Positions 1 to 10,400 of a stretch of 64,000 nt of DNA are shown piece by piece. The DNA is taken from NCBI RefSeq assembly GCF_001659685.2, contig NZ_LXYE02000024.1, positions 241,714 to 305,713 of the forward strand, read 5' to 3'. Numbering within the stretch: position 1 is the first letter of the stretch; each line of letters starts with the position of its first letter. Both the position numbers and the translations under genes were made by a program. The notes under the pieces were generated by a model. It was not told where the DNA came from. It made no database searches and worked only from the letters and a program-made list of their open reading frames with translations. Source of the stretch: Labilibacter marinus (GTDB lineage: Bacteria > Bacteroidota > Bacteroidia > Bacteroidales > Marinilabiliaceae).

Positions 1-148
1 AAAAAAATGGAGCTTAAAAAAGAAGAAGACTTAACAGAGGTAATATCGAAGTTATAGCGAAGAAAGAGTTTAAGTGCTACAAATAAGAAGCGTAGGTTAG
101 CATATTTAAGTTGTATCTTTAGTATTAATATGATTTAAATTTTATGCC

Positions 149-637
149 ATGAAATCACTTCTAATGAAATCACGATTCTATGCTTATCAAGTATTATTTA
201 TTGGAATGTTGTCTCTATCCTTGAATAATAAAGCAGATGCTCAAAGTGTGGATGAGACAACCTTTAGTAAAGTGAATTTATATGCAGATGTTGGTGCGCA
301 TTTTGGTTATCAAGCTTCCATAAATTTTGAGCGTCAAATATATTCTGGTAAAAAGTTGACATGGTATGCCAGAGGTGGGCTAGGAGCTTCGGGTGTTATA
401 ATGACAACAGGAGGACCAGGAGGGTTGGCAGCCATTACAATGTTAACAGGTAAAAAGAATAAGCATTTTGAGATAAACGCAGGTACATTTGTAGGTAAAG
501 ACATTGAACTAGATAAAATGTACGTATTGCCTCTTATTGATTTTGGATACAGGTATCAAAAACCTGAAGGTGGATTAATTTTTAAGGCAAAAGTTGGGTT
601 TCTTGGTCTTGGAATAGGTCTAGGATACGCTTTTTAA
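149..637 (+). CDS. Secreted hypothetical protein, probable small outer-membrane beta-barrel
   Basis: This 162-residue protein starts with an N-terminal signal peptide (hydrophobic stretch around residues 13-26, cleavage near ADA-QS). The rest is short amphipathic strands rich in Gly and aromatic residues, ending in an aromatic residue (GYAF), as in small outer-membrane barrels. A second ATG five codons downstream could also be the start. I do not recognise a family. It stands alone on the strand, and a 233-bp gap containing repeat-like sequence follows it. Confidence 0.6.
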   Translation: MKSLLMKSRFYAYQVLFIGMLSLSLNNKADAQSVDETTFSKVNLYADVGAHFGYQASINFERQIYSGKKLTWYARGGLGASGVIMTTGGPGGLAAITMLTGKKNKHFEINAGTFVGKDIELDKMYVLPLIDFGYRYQKPEGGLIFKAKVGFLGLGIGLGYAF

Positions 638-639
638 AA

Positions 640-790
640 TTTGGAAAATAACTATTACTAATAAATAAAGGCCTTAGATTGTAATTACATAATGGGGGTT
701 TGCTTCGTATAGAAAAAAGGATATATTTATATTGAAAATAAAAGTTAGTGTTTAAGAGAGATACTGGTTTTTATTTTATAGTTAGGCTGC
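640..790 (+). repeat. attC-like element 1, ending in GTTAGGCTGC
   Basis: This non-coding stretch holds an AATAAATAAAGGCCTTAG segment (about 658-675) that recurs in diverged form at 1580-1597. It ends with GTTAGGCTGC at 781-790, which matches the GTTRRRY core of integron attC sites. The same ten bases occur inverted at 1571-1580, just past the next gene. The assignment to attC-type recombination sites is an inference. Confidence 0.4.
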
Positions 791-870
791 ATTAGTACGA
801 TGCATATGTCGAGTGTAAATCCTTATAAATTGGTGGGTAAATAAATATTGCGAATGTTGATTAATAAGAT

Positions 871-1569
871 ATGAAAATTTTTCTTTTGATATTAATTGAA
901 ATTATTGCTTTCGAGAATACTTTTTGTCAAACTGAAGGTTTTACTGCTGAGCAAAAAAGGACTATAAAAGTTCTTCATTCTTATAATTTAGGATTAGGAT
1001 TACAAAAAAAACTAATTGACCTTGATACATGTTTATTTTACTCCAATAACTTAAGTCCTGAAAATATAGTTTTCATCAATAAACAACCAAGAAAATACAC
1101 ATATTGGATTCCTTCGATAAGTGAGAGAATTTTTAAAAGAGATTTAAGAAAGGAATTAAAATATTGGACAAAAGATGAACCTGACTGGTATGATGGAACG
1201 GTAATCTCATGCTACAGAAATGGTGATATTATTGTACATGAGTATTATGACTTCGAATACGAGATTTTGGACTCAAATAAATTAAGATTTAAAACTGCTC
1301 ATCTAATAAATGAGAATAATAAGACCATATTTAAAGATATTATTGTCAACATTGATTTATTAAAAGTGCCTAATAATGACACTCTGAGAATAACTCAATC
1401 TAATTATAGAATCAAACAAACAAGAATAATTGACGATTTAATTGAAATTGAAATAACAGGCAATGACTTTTATGAAAGGTATCTTTTTGAAAAAAATGAA
1501 TTAATTTACATCAAAAGGAATGATTATAACTCATATTGCCGACTTGACAAAATGGAATATAATGAATAA
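871..1569 (+). CDS. Secreted hypothetical protein inside a cassette-like unit
   Basis: This 232-residue protein has a short signal-like N-terminus (MKIFLLILIEIIAF, then a TFCQ region). The rest is charged and rich in Ile, Asn, Lys and Tyr, and I recognise no family. The gene is bounded by perfect 10-bp inverted repeats at 781-790 and 1571-1580 whose sequences match attC core sites. Base composition is very AT-rich. The layout suggests a mobile or once-mobile cassette, but no integrase is visible. Confidence 0.6.
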   Translation: MKIFLLILIEIIAFENTFCQTEGFTAEQKRTIKVLHSYNLGLGLQKKLIDLDTCLFYSNNLSPENIVFINKQPRKYTYWIPSISERIFKRDLRKELKYWTKDEPDWYDGTVISCYRNGDIIVHEYYDFEYEILDSNKLRFKTAHLINENNKTIFKDIIVNIDLLKVPNNDTLRITQSNYRIKQTRIIDDLIEIEITGNDFYERYLFEKNELIYIKRNDYNSYCRLDKMEYNE

Positions 1570-1570
1570 C

Positions 1571-1768
1571 GCAGCCTAACAATAAATAAAGGGCATAGGC
1601 TGTCAGCATAAATTTGGGAGGTTCGTACTTTTAATAAGTTCGCCGAAGCTTTTGCTTCGGCTAGTGAAAAGAATAAATTTATAACCAAAACAAAAGCTTC
1701 GGCTTAGCGGAGTTTGGAAAGTTTGGTTCGTTAAATTGCCATACGTTTCATCTAGCCAACCGTTGGGC
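1571..1768 (+). repeat. attC-like element 2 with internal hairpin
   Basis: The element begins with GCAGCCTAAC (1571-1580, matching RYYYAAC) and ends at GTTGGGC (1762-1768, matching GTTRRRY). Inside, GCCGAAGCTTTTG (1642-1654) pairs perfectly with CAAAAGCTTCGGC (1691-1703). A second short hairpin (1642-1649 with 1654-1661) overlaps it. A roughly 200-nt foldable element with these end cores is the expected geometry of a large attC site. Function is inferred only. Confidence 0.45.
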
Positions 1769-1830
1769 TTCAAAACCCAGCAGCCATTAACTACACTGTA
1801 AATTTTAAGAACTACATATAAAAACCTAAC

Positions 1831-2322
1831 ATGAAAATCGAATTTATTATTATTATTGGAATCGTAATCGTTATAGGAATCATTTTTCTCATCTCAAAGA
1901 TGTCTGGAAATCAGAAACCAAAAGTTCAAGTTGCAAGACAAATAAAATTAGACCAACTTGAATCAATAATGGAACATTTAAAAAACAAAGAACTTGAATA
2001 TGATTTCTTTGGAATAACTTCAAAAGGGACTGACTGTATTTATTTTGCTGACAACAATGGTAAAATAAATATTGAATATGAAGTTATGGCAAATGAACAA
2101 AAACCATACGTTGACAAAATCAAGGATTTTGCTAAATCAAATGGATTTCAAATCGTAAAAACGACCTACGGAAATAAGCCTCAATATGAAGACTTGAAAG
2201 AAGCACCAGTATATAAACTTGACATTAATGCTGACTTAAAAACTGCTTCGGACATTGGAAAACAAATTATGACTGAAATATTTGGGAATGACATGTCGAC
2301 TAATTTTGACATTGTACCTTAA
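1831..2322 (+). CDS. Hypothetical protein with N-terminal membrane anchor
   Basis: This 163-residue protein opens with a strongly hydrophobic, Ile-rich segment (residues 4-22) and a lysine-containing stretch after it, so the rest probably faces one side of the inner membrane. The soluble part is mixed alpha/beta with no motif I recognise. It follows attC-like element 2. A GCCAAC sequence (2354-2359) just after the stop may be the start of another degenerate element. Confidence 0.55.
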   Translation: MKIEFIIIIGIVIVIGIIFLISKMSGNQKPKVQVARQIKLDQLESIMEHLKNKELEYDFFGITSKGTDCIYFADNNGKINIEYEVMANEQKPYVDKIKDFAKSNGFQIVKTTYGNKPQYEDLKEAPVYKLDINADLKTASDIGKQIMTEIFGNDMSTNFDIVP

Positions 2323-2492
2323 AGCATTTTACTAAAGGAAATAATAACGAAACGCCAACAAAACTAATACGTAATGAGGAGATAGTTCTTTTATGGAAGT
2401 TTGCAGGGCGTTTTGGGGCGCCAAATTTTCGTCCCAAATACTTATTCAGTTTAAGGTAAAATATCAAAACCGTTGAAATTAATCGAGAAATC

Positions 2493-3296
2493 ATGCAAAG
2501 AAGTATAGTCATTATAATGTTGTTTATCACTTTAGTCGTGAAAGGGCAAAGTTTCTTGATTGGACATACCGAAATTGTGAGTGATAGTATTAATAGGGCA
2601 TGGTATAATTTCGAGATAGTTGATAGTATAGTATATCCTGATACATATGGATTTGTTGTTAACCCCGAAATAGTTCCTAAGAACTTTATTTCAGAGACTG
2701 AGAAAAAGTACTTGCGCTATTCTAAACGTAATCCGTATTCTAAGGAATTCTTTGGTAAATACTACCCAGATAGTAGCTATTTAGAATACATGACAGAATT
2801 CAAGGAAAAAATAGATTATTATAAAATAGAAGCATCAAGAGTACATGATTATAATAATAGCCTAGACAGACTTATTCTCTTTCAGAACACTTCAACAGAT
2901 ACCATTAAGTTCCCAACCCAAGACGGAAGTTTAATTGGATTATTAGAATCAAAGGAGAATAGAGAGCAATGGAAGCCGATTGAGTATTGGTGGTATAGTT
3001 GGTGCGGAAATAGTTTTAGTTGGATAGACCTATTACCAAGTCAGACTCTAAAAATAGGATTTAATAGTAGGACTGGTAATAATAAAGTGTTTCTGCGTTA
3101 TAAAATTCATGGAAGTGATACGATTTATTTATCTCCAAAATTTGATGGTTACATATCACCCACACAATCCGTTTTTACCAAGAATTTAGAACAACGTATG
3201 AGGAGAAAAAATCATGGAGTTTCATTTCTAGATACGATAAGGTATGGAATGTGCGAAGAAAATGATATTGAATTGAACATAATAATAGAGGAGTAG
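2493..3296 (+). CDS. Secreted hypothetical protein
   Basis: This 267-residue protein has a signal peptide (MQRSIVIIMLFITLVVKGQS). A region with WYSWCGNSFSWIDLLPSQTL (about residues 169-188) looks like a beta-sandwich in which strands are followed by a proline-rich turn. I recognise no family. It is the last gene of the cassette-like region and is transcribed in the same direction as its neighbours. Confidence 0.6.
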   Translation: MQRSIVIIMLFITLVVKGQSFLIGHTEIVSDSINRAWYNFEIVDSIVYPDTYGFVVNPEIVPKNFISETEKKYLRYSKRNPYSKEFFGKYYPDSSYLEYMTEFKEKIDYYKIEASRVHDYNNSLDRLILFQNTSTDTIKFPTQDGSLIGLLESKENREQWKPIEYWWYSWCGNSFSWIDLLPSQTLKIGFNSRTGNNKVFLRYKIHGSDTIYLSPKFDGYISPTQSVFTKNLEQRMRRKNHGVSFLDTIRYGMCEENDIELNIIIEE

Positions 3297-3680
3297 AAAC
3301 TGACAAGTCCAATGATTTGAATTATATCATGTATAATTTGTAATGTTTAGGGGAGCGCTATAAGTAATTAGCGAAAATATTAAACAGACTTTAAAATATA
3401 AACTACCCCTTCCCATTATACCTAATCAACCAGTTCTTTGAATAATAAGAGCCAAACTCATAGAGTAAAAATCACGATTCTTTGATTTGGCTCTATCCTA
3501 GTTGCGAAACTAAGTTTTTTTAAGTCTCCACGCGTTTCTTTCAGGTAGCCACCCTAATCCTCACCGTAAAACTTAATTACCAATCGTAAAAAAAAGAGCC
3601 AACCCATAAAGGTTGGTTCTTTATATAATCATATATCCTGCATGCACTTAAATTCGCACTGTTATTTAATAGCTGATCAA
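3297..3680. other. Non-coding gap with inverted repeats
   Basis: No gene is seen here. The inverted repeat AGAGCCAAA (3448-3456) / TTTGGCTCT (3486-3494) could form a long-loop hairpin. A second hairpin with related sequence (3596-3619) forms the terminator of the downstream minus-strand gene. Confidence 0.5.
3590..3622 (-). terminator. Intrinsic terminator of the HU-like gene
   Basis: GAGCCAACC (3596-3604) pairs with GGTTGGTTC (3611-3619), with one G-T pair. On the minus strand the stem is followed by a long T run. It lies about 60 bp beyond the stop of the minus-strand gene. Confidence 0.7.
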
Positions 3681-4055
3681 CTATTTTTCAAATTTTGCTT
3701 TAACTATTTCTTCTTTAATTAGCTTGCCGGGCGTAAAAAGTACTTTTAAACCTTTTATTTTACTAACGTTAAATTCTTCTTCAGTATCAACACCTTCGCT
3801 ACTAAACGAAATGCGTAAGGTGCCAAGTTCGCCTAAGCTAACACTGTTTCCATCCAATAAATACTTGGGTATTTGATCTACTAAATTCATGAGTGTATTT
3901 TGAATATCACCTCTACTTAAGGAAGAAATATCGGCAATATCTTTACTAATGGCCGCGACGCTCTTTGTGCCTTTTTTTACATGGGTAGCGTATTTTTTTT
4001 GAGGTGCGCTAGGATCACCTGGGTTTCTACGTTCTATTAGTTTATACTTTAACAT
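3681..4055 (-). CDS. HU-like DNA-binding protein (Bacteroidetes long type)
   Basis: This 124-residue basic protein matches the extended HU/IHF-like family common in Bacteroidetes. It has an N-terminal strand segment (KYKLIERRNP), then the HU helical body with SRGDIQNTLMNLVDQIPKYL, and a GELGTLRISF segment equivalent to the start of the HU beta-saddle. Such proteins bend or coat DNA. The gene faces the barrel/alpha-2-macroglobulin operon across a 477-bp gap that contains a regular 22-bp palindrome array. It could bind there, but the sequence does not show that. Confidence 0.85.
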   Translation of the reverse strand: MLKYKLIERRNPGDPSAPQKKYATHVKKGTKSVAAISKDIADISSLSRGDIQNTLMNLVDQIPKYLLDGNSVSLGELGTLRISFSSEGVDTEEEFNVSKIKGLKVLFTPGKLIKEEIVKAKFEK

Positions 4056-4532
4056 AGTGATTGTTTTGGATTAAAAATTAAAATTGATTCATCTATGTGC
4101 AAAATGGTATAATACACTGGATTATGATTATCGTTAAGATAAATAATGTTTATCAATTCTAAGGTTATATTAGTAGTTTAAAGGCAATTTTTTTAATAAC
4201 TATAGAGAAATATTAGCCTATTTAAGGAAGGTAAATTCCATAGTTATGGAAAAATAATTTTATAACTATGAAAAAATATTTCTATAACTATAGAAATATT
4301 CTTCCATTACTATCGTAATTTGCTACAATGCATTATCACCATTCATTTACTCCAATATTTCAAGTAAGTACATCCTTAGTTTTATTAATACAATAAATAA
4401 TATTGTTCGTAATGTTCATTTAGTATGGGTGTTATGGCTTTGTTCTGTTTTTTCTTCTAAAATTTTTATGGAATTCAATTGGTGTATGCATCCTATCATA
4501 AACTGATTGAAAAACCTTAAAAATATTTGTTT
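4056..4532. other. Divergent regulatory region, very AT-rich
   Basis: This 477-bp gap lies between the HU-like gene and the barrel operon. Its main content is the 22-bp palindrome array at 4189-4320. No clear TAnnTTTG promoter was found close to the downstream start codon, and no small gene is convincing. Confidence 0.5.
4189..4320. repeat. Six contiguous 22-bp palindromic units
   Basis: Dyad centres fall at 4199/4200, 4221/4222, 4243/4244, 4265/4266, 4287/4288 and 4309/4310, exactly 22 bp apart. The consensus is roughly TTyyATA-AC-TATrGAAA. The best units are ATTTCTATA-AC-TATAGAAAT (4278-4297, perfect 9-bp arms) and TTCCATA-GT-TATGGAA (4236-4251, perfect 7-bp arms). Unit two is degenerate. 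A weaker seventh unit may centre at 4177. With no spacers between units, an operator array read on one face of the helix is more likely than CRISPR. Confidence 0.8.
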
Positions 4533-7397
4533 ATGAATAAGTTCCGATGTCTAAAACTCATTCTATTTATTAATCTACTTTTTATTTGCGCTACACTACT
4601 GCAGGCCCAAACCGAAGTAATTACTGTAATGGGCACCATGACCGACAGTGAAGGTCTTGGAATACCAGGTGTCAATGTTTATATAAAAGGTACTAAAGAA
4701 GGTACTATATGCGATTTTGACGGGCATTACACACTAAAAGCACCTTTGGGTTCTACCATCTGTTTTAGTTTTATTGGTATGAAAACACAAGAAGCGGTGG
4801 TTACACGTGCAGGACTGAATCCCGTAGGTTCAAAATCTATTATTCCATACAGTTACGGTACCGAAGTAGAACGTGTAGCTATTGTTGAGCAAACACAGGC
4901 TAATATTGATTCTATTGTTTATACCAATAGGATGAAGAAATACAGAAAGTATGTATCTGATGCTTCGGTATTAAAAATGTACGAGCAAGCAACTAGTGAG
5001 GCATCTAAAGTGCAAACTGGGCGGGCAAAAAGACAAATACAACGCTACACCAACCCTTACCGAAGTCGTTTTTTTAGTTTGGGTAATATTCAGGTAGAAA
5101 CCCAATTTTCGATGGTTAATGTTGGAAGAACGCCTGAGCTTCAAAGCAAGTATGCACAAGGGCGACCATTAAATGGTAACCTAAGCTATCAAGGTCCGGA
5201 AACCGGAGAACAATATTCGTGGGGACCATCTATTAAGAATTTAGAGTACGACGGCGTACCTACCAGTTACGATAAAAATGGTTCTATAGTAGTAAAGGGT
5301 TTAGGAAACGGTGGAGCAGCTAAGGCATATCACCAGAGCGATATTTTTAAGGAGGGATATAACGCATCGGTAGGCATTACTTTATACCATATGTTATTGG
5401 GTAAAAAGTCATCTTTACACTACCAAAATGATAAAGGTAAAGGCATATTACCTAATGAGGCGAATCAACGCCATGTGTTACGATACATATTTAATCAAGG
5501 AGAGCGCTTTAATATTTCACTAAACTATACTAATAATAAGCTTTTGTTTAAGGATGGCTTAATGCAATCGCGTACATTGGCTGGTGCTTATTTAACGCCA
5601 CCAACTTTTGATAATACCTACGGTTTATCAAGCAAGGAAGCCATGGAGCATGGCGAGAGTATTTATCATCCTGATGGCTCTATTCGAAGTGCATCTATAG
5701 GGCAATTAGATAATCCATACTACCTGGCTCAGCAAGGGGCAAATAGTAATTCTACTCACTCCTTATACTATAAAGCAGAATATAAAGTTAGGTGGAACAA
5801 TGGCCAAGTAAATATGGATGTGTCGGGTGAGAACTATCATAATCGTCGACACTTGTCCTTTCCGCAAAGTACTGTTGGTATGCCCAATGGCCGAAGAAGT
5901 GAACGAATAGAAGACCAGGATAATTATTTTGCAGGTGCTCAGTTAAATCAATCCATCAGCAATAAGTTAAGACTACTTGTTCCTATGCGAGCCGAATATC
6001 ATCAATACAAAAGAAGTCTGAAGTTGGATAATTCAAATCAGAATAATAATAACCAAGAAAGGTTTTTATATACAGCCAACCCTCACCTTACATTGCAAGA
6101 CTACGGAGAGTACTACCACGTTGAATTAGGAAGTAATATATATACTTCTTCCACAACAAACCAAGTCTATATCAAGCCAAATATAGGCGCTTATATATTG
6201 CCGTTTAATCTTTTAGATAATTGGTTTTGTTGGGATACACATTATGTGATGGACCATTTTAAGTTAAGGTATAACTATGTTTCGCAAATGAATGAACAAG
6301 ATTTTCAAACACAAGCTGGATTATCTAATTCATTATTATACCATGTGGCAGATGCCCATACCTATTTTGAAGATATTGAAATTGCTTTTGATAGCTCCCT
6401 TAAACCCGAAATAGTTACCAAGCACGACTTTGGTGCAGATATGTCGTTTATGCATGGAAAAATACGTTCGGAGTTTAACCTTTATTCGTCGGTACGAGAG
6501 CAAAGCATTTTTCCAGTAGTACAGGGGGATGCATTATATTTTAAGAATACCGGAAAAATAGTTACACGTGGTTGGGAGCAATCCATTAGTGCTCGTATTC
6601 TGAATCGTGATTTTCGTTGGAAAGCTAGCATGACCATGGCTCAAATTAAAGCAGAGGTAGAAAGTGTTGATGACAATACCCCTATAGCTGTAGCAGGATT
6701 TAAAGATGTACACATTGCTTTAATAAAACGGCATGCACCTGGAGTTATTAGAGGAAATGCATATTTAAGAAATGAACAGGGAGAAAAGGTAATAGGTGCT
6801 GATGGTTTTCCGTTGGTAGATAACGAACTAAAGGTGATTGGTGACCCAAATCCAGATTACTTATTAGGTCTCAACAACACTTTCTCCATTGAAGGTATGG
6901 AATGGGGTTTTAATATAGATTGTGTTTTAGGAGGTGATGTTTGGAATGGTACCCAAGCAGCGCTCGATTATCGCGGCGTTTCTCAATCAACAGCGCAACA
7001 AAGAAACGTTAACGATTTTATTTTTGATGGCGTTCGCCAGGATGGTTCGGTTAATAATACCATGGTTGATTTTGCACCTAGAGATGGAAGTGTGGAGGGG
7101 AACCGTTGGGTACGATATGGTAGTGGTGGTGTAGCCGAGGATTATATTGAGGATGCTTCCCGATTGGTGTTGAAAGAAGTGTATTTTAGGTATACTTTCC
7201 CCAAGTATCTGGTAAATCGATGGGGACTACAGAATTTATCCGTTGCTGTTAATGCCAACAACTTGGTAACCATATCGGGCTACCGCGGAAATTTAGGTTC
7301 TAATACATTATGGGGTCATCATAACACCATGGGCTTAGATTACTTTAATAGTCCGCAAACCCGCAGTTATTCCACCTCTTTAAAAATTACGTTTTAA
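4533..7397 (+). CDS. SusC-type TonB-dependent outer-membrane barrel lacking its plug domain
   Basis: The ATG at 4533 is preferred over the TTG two codons upstream and gives 954 residues. Order: signal peptide (about 1-26), a CarboxypepD_reg-like domain (about 30-105, with GIPGVNVYIKGTKEGT and DFDGHYTLKAPLGS), a charged linker (about 110-165), then a SusC-type barrel ending in SLKITF. The usual plug between the regulatory domain and the barrel, with its VVVGYG, IRG, IDG and YGxxGANGV motifs, is absent, yet the frame is intact. The next gene, 22 bp downstream and surely co-transcribed, carries exactly such a plug. The substrate is unknown, and no SusD partner lies beside it. Confidence 0.85.
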   Translation: MNKFRCLKLILFINLLFICATLLQAQTEVITVMGTMTDSEGLGIPGVNVYIKGTKEGTICDFDGHYTLKAPLGSTICFSFIGMKTQEAVVTRAGLNPVGSKSIIPYSYGTEVERVAIVEQTQANIDSIVYTNRMKKYRKYVSDASVLKMYEQATSEASKVQTGRAKRQIQRYTNPYRSRFFSLGNIQVETQFSMVNVGRTPELQSKYAQGRPLNGNLSYQGPETGEQYSWGPSIKNLEYDGVPTSYDKNGSIVVKGLGNGGAAKAYHQSDIFKEGYNASVGITLYHMLLGKKSSLHYQNDKGKGILPNEANQRHVLRYIFNQGERFNISLNYTNNKLLFKDGLMQSRTLAGAYLTPPTFDNTYGLSSKEAMEHGESIYHPDGSIRSASIGQLDNPYYLAQQGANSNSTHSLYYKAEYKVRWNNGQVNMDVSGENYHNRRHLSFPQSTVGMPNGRRSERIEDQDNYFAGAQLNQSISNKLRLLVPMRAEYHQYKRSLKLDNSNQNNNNQERFLYTANPHLTLQDYGEYYHVELGSNIYTSSTTNQVYIKPNIGAYILPFNLLDNWFCWDTHYVMDHFKLRYNYVSQMNEQDFQTQAGLSNSLLYHVADAHTYFEDIEIAFDSSLKPEIVTKHDFGADMSFMHGKIRSEFNLYSSVREQSIFPVVQGDALYFKNTGKIVTRGWEQSISARILNRDFRWKASMTMAQIKAEVESVDDNTPIAVAGFKDVHIALIKRHAPGVIRGNAYLRNEQGEKVIGADGFPLVDNELKVIGDPNPDYLLGLNNTFSIEGMEWGFNIDCVLGGDVWNGTQAALDYRGVSQSTAQQRNVNDFIFDGVRQDGSVNNTMVDFAPRDGSVEGNRWVRYGSGGVAEDYIEDASRLVLKEVYFRYTFPKYLVNRWGLQNLSVAVNANNLVTISGYRGNLGSNTLWGHHNTMGLDYFNSPQTRSYSTSLKITF

Positions 7398-7419
7398 CTA
7401 AACCCTAAAAACTACAACG

Positions 7420-10400
7420 ATGAAGATTAGAAATTATATATGGACCGCCTGCTTTGTTACTTTATTAATCATCATGTCTGGCTTTACCCAGTCCGAAGAG
7501 ATTTTTTTACAATACTTACAGAAGAAACTGAGCGAATACAATCTGTTATATTCTTCGGAAAAAGCCTATCTGCATACCGATAAAACATTTTATAAACCAG
7601 GTGATGATATTTGGATTGCAGGATATGTAAGCGATGGTATATCGCACAAGCCTTCCCAAATAAGTAATGTATTGTACATAGAGTTGATTGACCCCAAAGG
7701 AACTACCCTTAGCAAACAAATGTTTAAAGTAAAAGAGGGTAAGTGCGAGGCTCATTTATCTATCCCCATGGAGGCTCCAGGAGGTTTGTATAAACTGAAA
7801 GCCTCTACTAAATGGATGAGCAACTTTAAGGATAAAATGATTTTTGAGAAGGACTTGCAAGTGCAGAAAATTGCCAAGCCAAGTATATTGTCGGTGCTGG
7901 ATTTTGCTAAAGAAGCCTATGGAGCATCTGATACCGTTATGGCCAAGCTAAACCTGCGAGATCTTAGTAATAGTCCTATCCGTAATAATAAAGTAGACTT
8001 CACCGTTCAGTTAAGTGGTAGTTTATATTCTAGAGGAGAAGCCCAAACGAATGCTAATGGCGATGTAGATATCAGCTTTGTTTTACCTCAAAAGCTTAAC
8101 TCCTCAGATGGTGTTTTAAATGTGTTGCTCTCGCATCAGGGCCGCAATGAATCTATTTCTGGAGCTATACCTATTGTACTTCATAAAATAGATTTACAAT
8201 TTATGCCCGAAGGCGGAGATGCCATTGACCAACTACCTTGTAAAATGGCTTTTAAGGCTTTAAATGAGTTTGGCAAACCAGCCTATGTTGAAGGTGAGGT
8301 ATATAATAGCAAAGGAGAAGTAGTTTCCGCTTTTAGCAGTTTCCATCAGGGTATGGGTGCTTTTAATTTTACGTCTCGCTTTAATGAGGTTTATACAGCC
8401 AAAATACTAAAACCATCAGGTGTTAACCATATTTATTATTTGCCAAAGACAAAAGAGAAAGGCTGTTGTTTGCAATTGAATAAACGAAGCGGCAATGTTT
8501 ACAATTTTACGATACATTCTAATATTCAGGAAAAAGTATATGTGGTGGTTCAGCATAGGGGAGAGGTGCTTTATGCGCAAGCTCATAGGCTGATGAATGG
8601 TGAGCTTAAACTTCCTATAGCCATCGATAAAAAAGGGATTACAGGTATTGCTCAAATAACGGTTTTTGATGATGATGAGCACGAGCTGGCAGAACGTTTG
8701 TTTTACGTCTTTCCTGAGAATAAGCTGAACATTAAATTAATCACCAATAAAACCAGTTATGCTCCTCGCGAAAAGGTGGAGATGAGTTTAACAGTGGAAG
8801 ATGCAGAAGGTAGCCCCGTGGAAGGAAACTTCTCTTTAGCTGTAGTGGATGATAAAGTGATCACTTTTGCGGATGATAAACAGGATAATATTTTATCGAA
8901 CTTGCTATTGTCCTCCGATTTAAAGGGAGAAATTTATGAACCATCTTTTTACTTTAATCCTAAAGAAGAGAAAGCGGCAGAGGCCATTGATTACTTATTG
9001 TTAACACAGGGCTGGAGAAGGTTTGAATGGAGAGAAGTATTGAATTTGAATAAAAGATCGCTACTTGCAGCCGAAAAGTACGATAGGATTGAAGGTCAAG
9101 TAACGGACTATTCGGGTAAAGGTGTAAAAGCCAAGCTGATTATTATTGACGATGAACATGGCAAGTATGTCAAGATGCAAACCAACGAAGGAGGCCGCTT
9201 TTCAGTCTCTAATTTCGAGGATTATAATATGCTTAATATTTTCGCGCGCTCTCTAAGTAATAATAAAAAGCAAATAAGAATCAATATCAGTCAGGCATCA
9301 CCTAATATGAAAGTAAGCACCTACGATAATCAGGTGAATTTTGGTAAGGTGAAAGTGTCGCCTATTCTTGCAGAAGAAAAGGGAGAAACGAGTTCTATTC
9401 AGATGCAAAAAGAGGATGAAGTACTTTCTTTTACGGGAGAAGTTGCAAACGGAGGCTTTGTAATGGTATCGGATACTGAAAGATTAGACGATGTAGTAAT
9501 TGTTGGTTATGGTGTACAGCGCAAAAGTTCTGTCACTGGCGCTGTTGCTTCTGCCTCAGGTGATGAATTGTTGAATACAAGTGGAGATATAAGTAATGCA
9601 TTGCAAGGAGTTATTGCAGGTGTTCAGGTAATTAATAGTAGCGGAGCACCTGGGGGAAATTCTTCTGTTTTTATTAGAGGAGCATCATCGTATTCGGCCA
9701 ACAACCAGCCCTTGTATATTATTGATGGTGTTCCGCTAACAGGTACACCAACCATTAACGCATCCGAAGTATCTCGTATTAATATATTAAAGAATACATC
9801 GGCTACAGCTGTTTATGGCAGCAGAGCAGCCAATGGAGTAATAGTGATTGAAACTAAAAATGGTAGTTATGGCATGTTCCGAAGAAGGCCGCGCCACGAG
9901 CGAACCATGGTACAACACTACTTGAGCAATAACTTCAGGTTTAAAGCTGTTAAACAGTTTTATGAGCCTCAATATAATAGTAAAGAGGATTTGAAAGAGG
10001 GAATAGATAAACGAGAAACCCTTTACTGGAATCCTACTATTATTACCGATAAAAAAGGCAAGGCAAAAGTTGAATTTTATAATTCGGATGAGATAAGCAC
10101 TTTTAGAGGAATGGTTGAAGGGATAGCTAATAGTGGCTTAGTGGGGCGTTCAGAAGTGTTTTTTAATACAGAAAAACCATTGACGGTTGAAACAAAATTA
10201 CCGCCATACCTAGTGTTTGACGATAGGATAGACCTTCCGCTATTAATTACCAATAATAGCAGTGAGGATATGGCAGGTGAATTGGCAGTTAACTTACCAC
10301 AGTCGTGGGAGTTTATAAAGGACTTAGAAAAGAACATTCTTATTAAAGCCAATAGCTATAAGCAAATTATTATTAGCATTAATATAGGAGCAGATTTGGG

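Noticed and set aside
2300..2530. Minus-strand coding frame of 76 residues
   Set aside because: It overlaps two plus-strand genes and the gap between them, with no family features or ribosome-binding context.
640..3300. A complete integron
   Set aside because: Only attC-like sites are visible; no integrase gene or attI site is in the window.
4189..4320. CRISPR array
   Set aside because: The 22-bp units are contiguous palindromes with no unique spacers, and no cas genes are nearby.
4533..7397. Plug loss in the barrel by frameshift or assembly error
   Set aside because: The frame is continuous from signal peptide to terminal aromatic residue, and the plug is present in the co-transcribed neighbour within its own intact frame.
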